A stretch of 64,000 bases of DNA, from positions 13,702,013-13,766,012 of the forward strand of contig NC_021681.1 of the NCBI RefSeq assembly GCF_000247815.1, given 5' to 3'. This DNA is from Ficedula albicollis (Eukaryota; Chordata; Aves; Passeriformes; Muscicapidae). The translations under genes were made by a program, and so were the position numbers. The notes beneath the pieces were generated by a model. The model saw nothing but the letters and a program-made list of their open reading frames with translations, searched no databases and was not told the DNA's origin. Positions 44,691 through 58,130 of the stretch are shown here, piece after piece; positions within the stretch are counted from its first letter, which is position 1, and each line of letters begins with the position of its first letter.

Positions 44691-47659
44691 TGTGAAAACC
44701 TGATGCAAGAAATAAGTCTTCAAAGAGCACGTTGGAGGTTCTTGAGCAGTGTTTTCCTGGGAGAAAGGCAGCAGTTGCTATGGGGTTTGCCTGACCAAAT
44801 GCTAAGGAGAGTGTTTAGAAAGTAAATTCATGGATTTTTTTGTATGCTCACATTACCCAATTAAAACAACAGCTACTAAAAATAAACTCTTCACATCCTA
44901 CGAAAATGTAACAAATGCCCCCAAAATAGCAAGGCACTCTAGTTCAGACAAAGCACAAGAAAGAGCTATCAAACCTCACTGTGGGATTCAGACACAGGCT
45001 ATGTAAAGTAGCACCATCTCTCAGAAAGGGCAGAAGACACTCTTACCCTATTGAAATAGGGTAAATAACATGGAAGTGCTTTTCCTTTATTTCTGTGCCA
45101 CAGTCCCCAGCCTGCCTTGAAACAGAGCTGCAATCAATGGCTTGGTTTGCTGTGTGCTGATTTTCACCACCCCTGGAGTACAGAAACTGGTGTGCCTGGA
45201 CCACGAGATCCATCAGCACAGGGAAATGACATCACAGCATATCACATCAAGACACTTTTGTTTTCCCAACCCAAACAATGTAGTATTTGTAGCAGAAAGC
45301 ATGGGATTGTGCCCAGCCTTATGCCTTTTGCACAAGGGTGAGAGATACATGCTCTACTACCACTACATTGTCCATCATGTGCACCTGAAAAGACAAAAAG
45401 TCTTTGTCTTTTTGGATTACAGGCATGTGTACCCAGATTAGGTGAGTGGGAAAAACAGAAAGGGAGCTTGGCAGTGATTCTTGTAGGAATCAAAATATAC
45501 TTGTCAGAAAGTACCTTGCTTCAAAGTCACTCTCCAAATAAACTGTTTTGTTGCAATGTATTAAGACGTTCTATTTCACACCAAACACTGAGGATTTCTG
45601 AGCATTGCAGAAACACACTGAGCATGTGGAGCTCTTATAGTAAGCCCTCTCTCTCCTGGAATGACAGACAGCTAAACTTGTTTAAAATTCCTTCTTCCTG
45701 TGCTTACACCTACCACTCACCCAAAAGCTGGGGAGATACGTATCTGAGGACAATCAGCAGGAGAACAACCAGCACACTGCTGCCTTGCCCTTCACAAATC
45801 GTGGCTCCATCTGTAGCATTGTGCTTGTTACTGGCTACAAGCTGGGCTGTGGGTACACAGGGCCCAAGCTTCCCATCTCCTGCCCTGCCCCACTCCCTGC
45901 TCCTTGAGATTGTGGAAGTTTTCTGCAGAGATCACTTGAGAGTAGGAGTTACTGGAGTCAGCATAAATTTGCCTTCCTGGCTCACTGGTGGTGAGCAGGT
46001 AATTGAATTATCAGACACACCTTCCCTTCAATGGTTTTTTTTTCCTCCTTGTTTGTGTAGAAGTTTTGGGAGGATGAAAGCAAGTATGTACCACAGATAT
46101 GTGAAGGAAAAGAGGGGGGTTAAAATGGAATGCAGCTGGATAATTCAAGAAAAAATTTAGTCTTGTTTGGAATTTTATGAATAATTAAAGGGAGAGGCTG
46201 ACGGTGACTGAAGCTGAGGGTGAGTCCTCCAATGTCCCACTGAACAGCTGCAGAGCTGGAACAGTGAAGAAACCTGGGAAACTGCCCAGTTTGCAGGATC
46301 TATTGATGAAGAGGCCCTAGAGGCTGCAGGAACTGCCCACAGTAATGTACCCTGTCCTTCACCCCAGGAGTGAGCATCCAGTGGTGCTGAGATCCTGCAG
46401 TGTCCACACAGCTTTGCTGTTAAATTTTGATATGTGTTTAGGTGCAGAAAATCTTTGTAAACCTGCCAGTTTCTCTCTCTGCAGAGAGCCTTCATGTGGG
46501 TCTTGTAAAAACCACTCTTTAAATCCTAGTGGTATTGTGCCTACTCTTACTGATTATAAAAGAAGTTATCAGAGTCCAAAGTCCTGTTACCGACTCACAA
46601 GCAGATTCTTGTTTGTCCTTTCAGTAAATCCTCTGTTATAGATAACTCATTTAAGCTTTGTTGCTTCTGTATCACTAACCTTGCCCCAATTTCTTTATCA
46701 AACACTGTTGCAAGTTGAGATCAATGAAAACTTTAACATTTTCTGGTTGTAAGTTCCCAAAGAGCTTATACTAGGTTCCCAGAATCAGAACTACTTCTGA
46801 ATACACTGACCTAAGCCTCTGCTGCTGTTGGCAAAGCTGCATGGGCAGCTAACTTCTCCAGATGGGTCCAAGGGTCCAGCTAGATGCTCCAGAAAGCTAC
46901 AAGGAAGCTGGCAGCAATAATCAAACCTGCACATTCAGAGGCAACCTGTACAGTAAGGCTATTTACTATTGATATTCCAGTGCTTCTATTCCTTTTATTT
47001 GCTTTTTGTTCTTAAAATAGATTATTTCTGGAAGTAATCCATCAGCCTTCCTTATTTTCAGATTTTTATTACTGGGGGAAAAAAATCTTCCACTTACCAC
47101 AGCTGTGATTTTTGCAAGGTAGAAGGTGATATCACCAGAGGCTGTGCCACATTCCTTCTCAGAACTGCACTTCTGCAACAGCAGAGAGCGTTGAGTAACA
47201 AGTTTGTCCGATACCAGGACTGACTCATAAGGACAAGAAAAGTTGGAAGACAGGTGTATGCTTGCAATTCTTCTCCCATTTTCCTGATAATTTGGAAATG
47301 TGGCCAAATAAAACATTAACTTGGTGGTGTGCAAGCCTCTGTCCTGAAATGGTTTTCATTTATGTATTTACTTAATGCTGAAATCAGTGAAGTTTCTTTA
47401 AGTGGATGCAGAGACTATGTGGACTAAGAGGTAAAATATTTTCCTTTTTCTTTCATCAGTAAATATTTTGCTTCACAAAGACAGGCTTATAGAAGAAGCA
47501 GGGGGTGACATGAAAAGTTACAGCAAAAAGAAAAGCTGTGAAGTTGGAATAGAAGAGATCAAAGTCATACCAGGCAGGAGAGAAAGGCAAGAAACAAAAG
47601 CAGTCAACAAAGGATGACTGTGAGACCTTACTAAGGCCATGAAAGGGGAAGATAATCAA

Positions 47660-48010
47660 AGGGGCCTCAGGAGTGAGGCTTACACCAGACAGGGCAATAC
47701 TAATGGTCCTGCACAAAACACCAGTGAGACTTCACCTAGAGTTTTACATAACTACAGCCATCTGTGTCCAGCTAAGGTGAATTTGCACTAGAAGGTGGCA
47801 GAGCAGGAAATCTGGGATTTCCAGAGGGGACAACCTCACAGGGTACCTTCAGGTCATTAAGGCTACTGAGCAAACAAAACCAAAGGTCCCCCAGAAAGTT
47901 TCCTGGGACAAGAGCAGTGAGGTTTGGAGCTGCTTCCAACCAGAAAAGTGAAGACGAGTCACTGAGCTGGTTTCAAGGTGGGACTTGATGCAGTCACCCA
48001 TCACTATAGA
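47660..48010 (+). mobile_element. Possible ancient CR1 remnant
   Basis: CAGTGAGACTTCACCTAGAGTTTTACATAACTACAGCC and CATCTGTGTCCAGCT, then AACCTCACAGGGTACCTTCAGG and GGTTTCAAGGTGGGACTTGATG, are in CR1-like order, but divergence is high. The assignment is tentative. Confidence 0.45.
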
Positions 48011-50935
48011 CTGAATACATTAAAATGTTCCTCTCTAAGCACATGTTGTCCTTTCATTTCTGTCTCCTGGAGGCTTGGTGCCTTTCACCTCAGGTACTCA
48101 CAGACTGGACTATGTATTTAAACAGAAAAGTAAATTTCACAGCCAGATTTGGGCTGCATCTACATTGAAATTTCTCTATATTGAAGGAAAACAGGGTACA
48201 AAGATTTAGATTTTGGGTTTGCTTCATTTCAGCACATTCTTTTTCATAAAGTGTTGCTCTTGGGCCTTTAATCTTGACATTTCTGTGGTCCTCTGGTGAG
48301 TGGTTCAGACTGTGTTGGAGTGTACAGCAGCTTCAAGACAACTTTTTGAAAGTCAAGGGTTCCAAGGATTATTCTGATTGCTGAGGACATCTCTAACACA
48401 GTAAAACATTGGATAAGCTCCTCCCAGGTGAGTGGGAGGGGACAGGATAAATCCTCTGATAGGTCTGGGTTTGGTTTTTTATTGTTTTATATTTAATCTT
48501 ATCAAGGATGGGACAGAAATCAACTACTGACAAAGAATAATGTGAAATTCCAGGCTTGTGCACTAAGGATAGGCTTAAGAGAAGAACTCAGTCCACCATC
48601 ATTGGCCTGGATTCAAGGACAACTTCACAGCTTCCTAATCAAAAACAGCTCAGTATTCTCACAGATCTCTGCATCATGCAGATGTAGAGCATGCCTCCTA
48701 TTTCAGAAAATCACTAAGGATTTATTCAATTATTAATTTAAATCTCATTTGGTTATGATTATTACATGCTGGAGGAAGCATCCAGTTTCATTGCAAACAG
48801 TTCATTTAAACTCTCTGAAGAGATTCCACCATGAAAGACAAAACTAGCAGTCCAATCATTACCTATGGCCTTACATTACAATTCAGGAGGGATTATCTCC
48901 GTTTCTACTCTCCTTAACAATATGATGAAACATGCTGGCTATGTTAATTATTGTTTGCTAAGGCTATTTATGTAGGATACAGCTTCAGTGCAGTTCCAGA
49001 GAATTTCTGATACATCTTTGCCTCTGTGGATTTTATTTTTGTCTGCTTTGGCTAAATGCGACTAAAAATGAAAGTCTTGTGGCAAGTCTCTGCTGAGCAG
49101 CCACATGTTCATATTTACATCAGAAGCAGCTCATACCTTCAAGGAATTAACAACTGAGGTGTGCTAATTATTCTATCTGTGGCTAGAATTAGCTGCTAGA
49201 TACCCATTGTGTTTGTTTTATATATAGGGCCACAGAACTGAAAGCATCAAAGCAATGTGAGTATAAAGCAACCTCAGCTCTCACTTGATTCCTTATGTGA
49301 ACTTCTTGGAGTTTCTGCAATTAGCCAGGACGAGTTCAGCTCTGCTGCTCCCCTGCTCCTCACTGCCCACACGTCCCAGCCCTGTGCTGTCCATGCTGGC
49401 CCACAGCACCCTGTGGGAGGGACAGGAGGAGACCCAGCCCTCAGCCCCTACTGACTCACAGAAATTCAGAAATTTCACTGCCCAAGCAGCATGGTAAGCA
49501 AACTGTGTGGTCTAGCCCCCAGTAAGTTTAACTTTTCCACACAATACAAACACTTGCTGCTTTTTAAAGTTTTGCAGCAGGTTATTTCTGTAACCTCTTT
49601 GGATGGGTGGAAAATACTTTTGAAAATGTGGAAAACATATCACTCCCTTGCAGCTTTTACCATCCCACACATGAACCAACTCCATTTTATTGCAGACTTC
49701 AGCCCAGGCAGCCAGAGTCCAATGTCTCACAAAAGCATCTCTGCTGAAGCCAGGGAGATCACTCCACAATCACCACAGTCAGAGTGAAATCATCAGCCTT
49801 GGTCCATGACAGTTTCAGTGGTGATATATATTGAAAGCAGGACAACGGTTTTAATTTTGCAGATCCCTAAATCTTTTCAGTATCTGTGCAAGCCTGGGAG
49901 TCATCCCTAGGCTCATTAAACAATGGCTTTGGTTTCTTAGTGCACTTTTACCATATTAAAAATTTACAAAAGCAGCCCATCCTACAGAGATCCACAGGTC
50001 ATTTGAGGATGCCCACTCAGCTGGAAGGAAAGATGGGATGGCATTTGGGAAGTGCAAATGAGTCCCTGCTAGTCTGTTGATGGAGCAGCACAAGCCAGCA
50101 GGGATCCATCATTCCTATCATTATCATTTCTATCTCAAGCTCGCTGCTGCTGGTGGCCTCTTCATCCTGGAAAACTGTAAGGAGACACCACCATTCCCTA
50201 GGAGTTCCTGAGAGGCTCAGCTGGAGACCAAGCTCCTCTAAATAGCCAAGATCAGTTAAGCTCTCTGGGCTGCACAAGAGGCAGCCTCAGAAGTGCCCTG
50301 AGCAGTGGGAGCAGCTGGGGCAGGGCTGCAGGTACTGGGATGTGCTGAGCCCAGGGCTGTCAGGGCTGCAGAGGCCCTGGGGAGCTGCCAGAGGCTTCCT
50401 GGGGCACAGGCATCCACCAGAGCATTCCTTCTGCCTTGAGCAGCAACAGACTCTGACAAAAACACCCTCTAAACTTTCTCCTCGCTAAGGAGCACATTAC
50501 ATGGGCTTAGATCTGTTACACTGATCCCTCCAGCAGCACTTGAGGAACAAACCTTCCTAAAAACAACCACTCAGCTCATTTCTGTTCCTTGTGCAAAAGC
50601 ATACATTTAGACAGGAAATTTCATCTCTACCTGCTTAACTTCTTATTCCTCCTCTTATTAGCAAGCACATTGCTGCCAGTTTTTCAAGCAGCTGCCTATT
50701 GAGTTTTCTATCTGCAGGCAGAGCAGCCCCAGCAGGGCTGTGTCAGGGGCTCAGCACCCCAGGACACTCTGCTCTGAAGCAGCTTTCAGTGAAGCCTTCT
50801 CTTGAAGCTCTCCTGTCCTCTCATGTTCCTTTAGCTCTGCTCTTCACATCCCTGATCTATTTCAATGCAACATACCTTGTGCATTTTGCATGTGTACACG
50901 TGTGTATGTACACATGCTGCATGCACTATATACCA

Positions 50936-51860
<925 letters not shown>

Positions 51861-54170
51861 GTGCCTTGTAGCTATATTAAAACTCATATTTTACCAATAT
51901 TGTTTGACTAAACACTATACAGCAAGTTATCCAGGTTTACTACCACATTTTGAAAATATCATGGGTTTGTTGGTTGGGGTTCATTTGTTATTCTACAGAG
52001 TGATTTTTTTTAAAGAGTACCAGTCAGAATGAAGGGTGAGAGTATAAATTAGCAATGCTTTTGTATGCTTGTTTGCAGCTTTCAGGTCACACATGCTTCT
52101 CAACAGTACAGAGACAGTAGGAACATCACTGCCTGTAAAGAGCAGCATTTTGGGGTAGGTGAATAAAGCAGCACACTGTCTCACAGAGGGTGAAGTGGCC
52201 TGATTGTTTGCTCTAATGAACATTATTGGCAATTTTGCTAATCTAAATTACAACAAGAAGTTCTCTACAAACTCACACTGCTGCTTCCAGCAGTACAAAA
52301 CACTCATATGTACCTCTGACAATTTTTCTGGCTCTATAAGGCCACAGAATCAACATTTGTCTGCAGAATGCTTATGAGGAGACATAGATGCTTTTAATGC
52401 AGTCAGCTCCCACACTCCACAGCAGAACAATCTATCTACACATTCCTTTCCTTTCAACTGCTTGTGAGATTATTCTGTTAAACACCCAACACTGCCTGCA
52501 TTTGGGGTACAGATGCAAAATTAGCTGATTCTGGCAGGCTGGTTGCATCATTCCATGCTGCTGCAGCAAACCTTGGGGCTACTGTTTTTAATTTGGGCTA
52601 TAATGCATCTTCAGTGCTGGCCCACCATAGAGGAAAGAGAAAGAGCTGTCTTTCCTCTACTTTCACCAGCAAAAGCAACAGGCAAAGAGTACACATCACC
52701 TGTGCTGTCCTGAGGCAGCAAAATTATCTTGTCATGCAATTGATAAAAGGCAGAGACTTGTCTGAGGCTGTAGTCCCTGCAGCTGAGGAGTTGAAGGAGC
52801 ATGAATAGAGACATCTACCCCAAACCCTGCTGCCCTGGGTCAGTCCCCAGAATGCCCTGAGTGACCCAAGTGTGCTCCATCTGTGCCCTTCTTAGTGCTG
52901 CAAAGTCTTGTCAGGGGCTCCCAAAGTACTCACATCCCACTGAAGGCAGCACTGCAGCAGCCTTTGGACACAGAAACACACCAAGGGTCAGCAGTGATCA
53001 GGCATGGCCCTGTCAGAGCAGAAAAAAAGGCTGGAAGCCCAAGTGTGTTGGACTTCCTGCTCCTAAAGCCCTGCTATCAAAAATGTCTCACTTTTTCAGT
53101 TTAATCCCTTCCCCAGACAGCTGCAGCCAGAGCTCTGCTCTCATCAAGATTCAATTTCCTTCAAAATAAGAAGTGCCAGTGTATCACCACCCATGAAACC
53201 AAAAACAGACTAGAAAAAAAAATGCATATGTAAATCCTTATACATAACTGTCTAAAGTTCTTAAGAGATTGCATGGAAAAGAGACATGGAAATTTCACAG
53301 ATTTTCAGATGACTCAAGGGGTGTCCAAACAGTAAAAGTGACTCACGGACTGTGTAGGCACGTACAGGTATGTGGGTAGGCTTCTGGAAGCCATATGGTT
53401 TCCTGCAGGAGCTGAATATCAACACAAGCAGTGCTGGGGAGGAGAAATGTGACGTTTTATCACATAACAGGCTACTCAGGCACTGTCTGTCCAAGAATTG
53501 CTAATGCAGGGGAGCCTGGTGAGGGCTGGCTCCCACCAGCACTGCAGAATAGCATGGCTCCTTTAAAGAGTGGGATCTATTTACAGGAAACTCTTTGGAA
53601 CACAATGAAATTTAAGGGGGTGAGAGGTAATTATATTCTAAAATAATTTGATTTTGTTGAAACTGGTCTTTGAAGACCTCTGTATAGGAGGCCACAATCT
53701 GGCAGAAAAGGAGCATTATATAGGACCCTGGCAATATTTAGGCTTTGTGAAAGCAGCTGGAAGCAATTTCATCTGAACTCTAATAATGTTTAAAAATGCA
53801 CAGGCAAGCTTGGAGCAAGATACCTACCCCACAGAGCCAAAGGAGCTGAATCTGCTTAGCTATGTCTAAATGTGCTGTGGAATATTATAATGAAGTATTC
53901 AGGTGAACTCCTGCAGCCCAAGAAGGGACAGGCTGCAGTTGTCACCTCCCGGCACCAGGCAGTAAAGACCCACTGTCTGGGGGGATGAGGGAAGTATGAA
54001 AACCAGCACCAGGGAAGTCAATACCCACCTCCCACCTCTCTCAAGAGCCACAAGAATTTACAAGGTTGTTTTCCTTCAGGGGAAAGGATCAAGGAAACAA
54101 AGCAGAGATTTTGTGGATTTTGTGACTTTTCACAAGGAGTATGAGCAGGGCAGACCCTTGTCAACCAAAG

Positions 54171-54262
54171 GTGTGAATGTGTGTGGGTAAGAATGTGTGA
54201 GAGTGTGTCTGAGTGTGTGTGATGGTGTAAAAGTGTGTCTGAGTGTGTGTGAATGTCATATA
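54171..54262 (+). repeat. TG-rich minisatellite (about 30 bp unit)
   Basis: AGTGTGTCTGAGTGTGTGTGA occurs at about 54202 and again 30 bp later at 54232, embedded in degenerate (GAGTGT/GAATGT)n. It is a short impure TG-based minisatellite. Confidence 0.8.
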
Positions 54263-54970
54263 GACAGCTGCAGCCCATCATTCATTTCCAGCAAGGCAAA
54301 AGAAAAATGAAGAAAAAGAGTGGATATTTTTCCCAATGTTCTTCCTACAGCAAATTCTTCCCCCACTCTGGAGCCCAGAAGGAAACTGAAGAGGAGGGGT
54401 TAAGTAGCAGCTACTGTTATGACACTTAAATGGAGACTATTTTTAGTTAACAGTCAATAGCTATGCAACACAGAATCTGGTGGACACTGTGCATTTGCTC
54501 ATACAGCTTCAGTCTCACCACTGACATGAGCAGGAGAGAGGTGAGAAAACCAGGATGAACTAATGTTTATTTTGTCAGCCAAAGGTACCTGGGGACAAGG
54601 GGCTTGCATCCTGCTTTGGATCTAATGGTACTGAGTGCCAGAAGACAGGACATCGTTATGCTCACAGCAAACCTGATCTGCTGCAGAGCTGGGGTTACAC
54701 CTCTGCACAGCACAGGTCTTTGGAGTGCATCTCCAAAGAAAATTCCCACAAAAAATGGGGCCTGTTCTGCCTGAAAGTATGAAAAGCCTGGGAAAGCCTG
54801 TGTAGTGGGATGCAAATCGCCTTTTGAGTTCTGTGCTTAAAGAGATAATCACTCTGTGGTGTTTGACCCAGGGCATGTCCATCACTGTGGCTTTCCAAAT
54901 GGCAAAACCCTTTTCACCAAAGTGCAGGAAACACAGGTAGCATAAAGTTATACCCAGTTTTGGGGGTGAA

Positions 54971-55147
54971 AATTTCCTGATAAACACCTGCAGAGGAGGT
55001 GAGTGATGTTTTTACATTACAGCAGATTCAGTGAAGTAAAATAGACAGAGACAACCAAAAAATTTCCTGATAAACACCTGCAGAGGAGGTAAGTGATGTT
55101 TTTGCATTACAGCAGGTTCAGTGAAGTAAAATAGACAGAGACAACCA
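54971..55147. repeat. Tandem duplication, 90 bp unit
   Basis: AATTTCCTGATAAACACCTG begins copies at 54971 and 55061. Copies differ at several G/A positions (GGTGAG/GGTAAG, TTTTACATT/TTTTGCATT, GCAGATTC/GCAGGTTC). Confidence 0.92.
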
Positions 55148-58051
55148 TCTTGATCTAATGATACATGAGAAAAACTGGAATGACAGAAATAAAACACCAG
55201 TCTCTGGGTTGTCAGAATATCTATGCTGATACGGGAACAGGCAGGAAGGGGAGAACAGGCTACAAAAAACTGTGATCAACCACAGAAATCTACTTCCAAA
55301 AGCTATTTGACAAGTACAGACACTCAATAGTGAGCCCCATGTACAGAAGCTGATTAGGATGCCTATGCACTATATCCTGTTGGCCTCTGCAGGAGCAGCA
55401 TTCTTTGCTTTGAAATGTATTGCTGATGCTGCATTAGCAGGAGTCTTTCAGAGCATTGCTGCTCCATCTTTTAGTTAGTGGATGTAGAAAACATGGATTA
55501 GAGGGTTTCTCTTCCAGCTGCCTGGACAACTGTGACATCTTAAGACCTTGAAATTTCAGGACAATTAAGGTAAAAATGGAGATATTTTCTCACATTCCAG
55601 AAATCTGCTGGATCTGCTTGGATGTGACCTGTGTCCCAGAAGTGGGCAGGGAGGGATGAGGGAAATACTCATTGGCAGAAGCACTTCTGATGTGGGAAAG
55701 AAATACTGTGCCATGTATAAAAGGAACTGCCTCCTGACTGCCCTTCTCAGGCACATCACAGATGTCCTGTCTTCCACCATCTGAGCCAATTTCTATCCAG
55801 GACACTTCAGGCAGCAAAAACAAAGCAGGCAGTTACCAGCAATGTGTGGAGTACAAACTCAGGTGCTACATCCAGTTCACTTGCAGTGAATGCACTTTAT
55901 GTTTCATTCTTGACTTGGCAAGATCAAACCTTGTAGAAGCAAGTCAAGCACTACTCAATAGATAAGCCCTGAAAGTCTTATGTAGCTTTTAGATGTTAAT
56001 CTTTTCCCAGAATAAGCAATTAATTAATTTTAATTTAACATAGTAAAGATGTCTGTGTAAGAGTTTGAACATAACTGATCGTGAAATAAACGTAATCTAA
56101 TTCTATCTCACTGATAGTGCAATTATCTGCAGAAGCAGCTGGCTGGTCAGCTGGATCCCTGCCTTCACTGGAAGGGCAGAGCACTGAGCTCTGCTCCAGG
56201 GATGCACATTCCCTAAGCAACAACCTGGCATTCTATGTCATCCTATGTCATGCTAGGTCAGAGACCTAGATCTGCTGGAGGGGTTTCACTACAGCAGCAC
56301 AGCCCAGGAAGGGCAGAAGGGGAGGGTCAGAAGGGATGTCAGACCTTTTAAAAAGAAAATGCAGCTGAAGTTTAGCAGGTCCCTGGATGGAGGCTCAGGT
56401 GCAGGTGCTCTAGGTGCTTCCAGGTGCTCTTTCCATCATAAGGAAAAGTGAGAGAAATGCCAGGTTGGGGTAGAAAGGCAGTGGACATGCTGTGATCCTC
56501 CCTGTGGGATCTGTGGGGAGCTCAGGCTGGCCTACACCTCACTGCTACTGAGCAGTCCAGCAGGCACTTAACTTCCAGCTGGCCGGGCTGGCATGGGAGT
56601 CGCACATGCGGGGACAGCAGGGCACAGAGCAGGTTTCTGTGGGACACCAGTAACTCTGGGCTGTCTTCTGCACTCTCCAGTGGTGACTTTGGCTTGGGGG
56701 ACAGGGCCCTGCAGACACCTCATGCCCTGTTGCTGCACAGAAAAGAGCTCTGTGCAAAACATCGGTACCATGGCTTTGGGCGCTGTGAAAAAGATCAGAG
56801 GAGCCTGCCATGTGGGCAAAAGATTCCTCTTTCAACCTGTGAGGCAAGTTAATTGCTGTTGATTACAAACCCAGTGCAATCTTGTTAATTTGTAACACAG
56901 GACAACAGTCATTTAGAGAGCAGCGCTCCTCAAGCACAAAATTCTCACATTATTGAACGGCACAGTATGGGGCTGTTTAAGAAACAAAGAGGTTTCGAGC
57001 CTGGTAGGGGCCAGAAGGATTGGAGAGACAGATAACAGCTACCTGGCTAGTAGCAGGAGGTGTTACATTCCATCAGATCAGCAGTGGCAGTCTGCTCCCC
57101 CAAGGACCAGGGCCCTGCTGCTCTGGGCAGGGCAGGCAGAAGAGCTGCTGCTCTGTGCCCTGCTCCTGGCACCTGCTGGGGAGCCCGTGGGGCAGCTGAA
57201 CCTCTGGGCTGTCTCTCATCTGCACTGCAGGAGCAGTCCTGTCCCTGTGTTGGCAGGGCAAGGAGCAGGAAGGAGGTGACCTGAATGGCAAAGTGACTTA
57301 AGCCAGGACACCCAGCAGCCCAGCAGCAGAGCCACGTGCCAGGCTCCGCTGAATGCATGACCAAGATCTGGACACAGTGCCCCAAGTCTTTTCCTGGCCA
57401 GGGACAGTTCATTTGTAGCTGGACACAAGTTTCCAGCTTTCTGAAAAACAGCCTTTCAGGTGATACCCTTCAAAGTTCTGGCAGAGCGAGACAAAGAGCT
57501 GCAACTCCTCACTGAGAGCCTTCAATAGCCCTGCCAGAAGGACAAAAAAGGGGAATGGAATAAATCCAGGCTGCACCAAAGCAGAGCAGGAAACATACAT
57601 CGTCTGTGGATTTGATACCCTGGACATATGCTCAGGGCAAACTCAACAAGTTCTCTTCCACCTCATCTTGTGAACAAAGATATTTCCTATTGCTGAGAGA
57701 AGAACCATCCCATCCATACAGGATGTTTGACAGTTCTTTAACACCACAATAAATGATTGCTTTATATAACACTCATATACTCAAAGGTGGGGCTTGTAGC
57801 AAACGAGTTTTACATTATTTTCTTTGATTGAAATGTCATAACATCACATATGCAGCTCTGCAGCACACCTGCCTTCTCCCTAAGCTTGCATTGTCCCTTT
57901 GCAGAGGAATGGGAGCGAGAGCAGCTCTACTGAGCTGCAGATTTCTTTGTGGCTGTCCCTGATGGATGATGGTGACATAAGCTGGCTGTCTTGGGGATTT
58001 CACGTAAGCTGAGGCTTGGAAGGCTGAGCTACACAGAAGAAGCGTCAAAGC

Positions 58052-58130
58052 ACCCAGGAGCCCAAAATAGGAAGGAGAAGGAGGCACGCGGACCCAGGAG
58101 CCCAAAATAGGAAGGAGAAGGAGGCGCGCA
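58052..58130. repeat. Tandem duplication, 40 bp unit
   Basis: ACCCAGGAGCCCAAAATAGG begins copies at 58052 and 58092, ending GGAGGCACGCGG and GGAGGCGCGCAG. Confidence 0.9.

Noticed and set aside
45468..46160. 230-codon plus-strand frame
   Set aside because: No recognisable domain, no codon or splice pattern of a vertebrate exon; length is within what chance allows over 24 kb of moderate-GC DNA.
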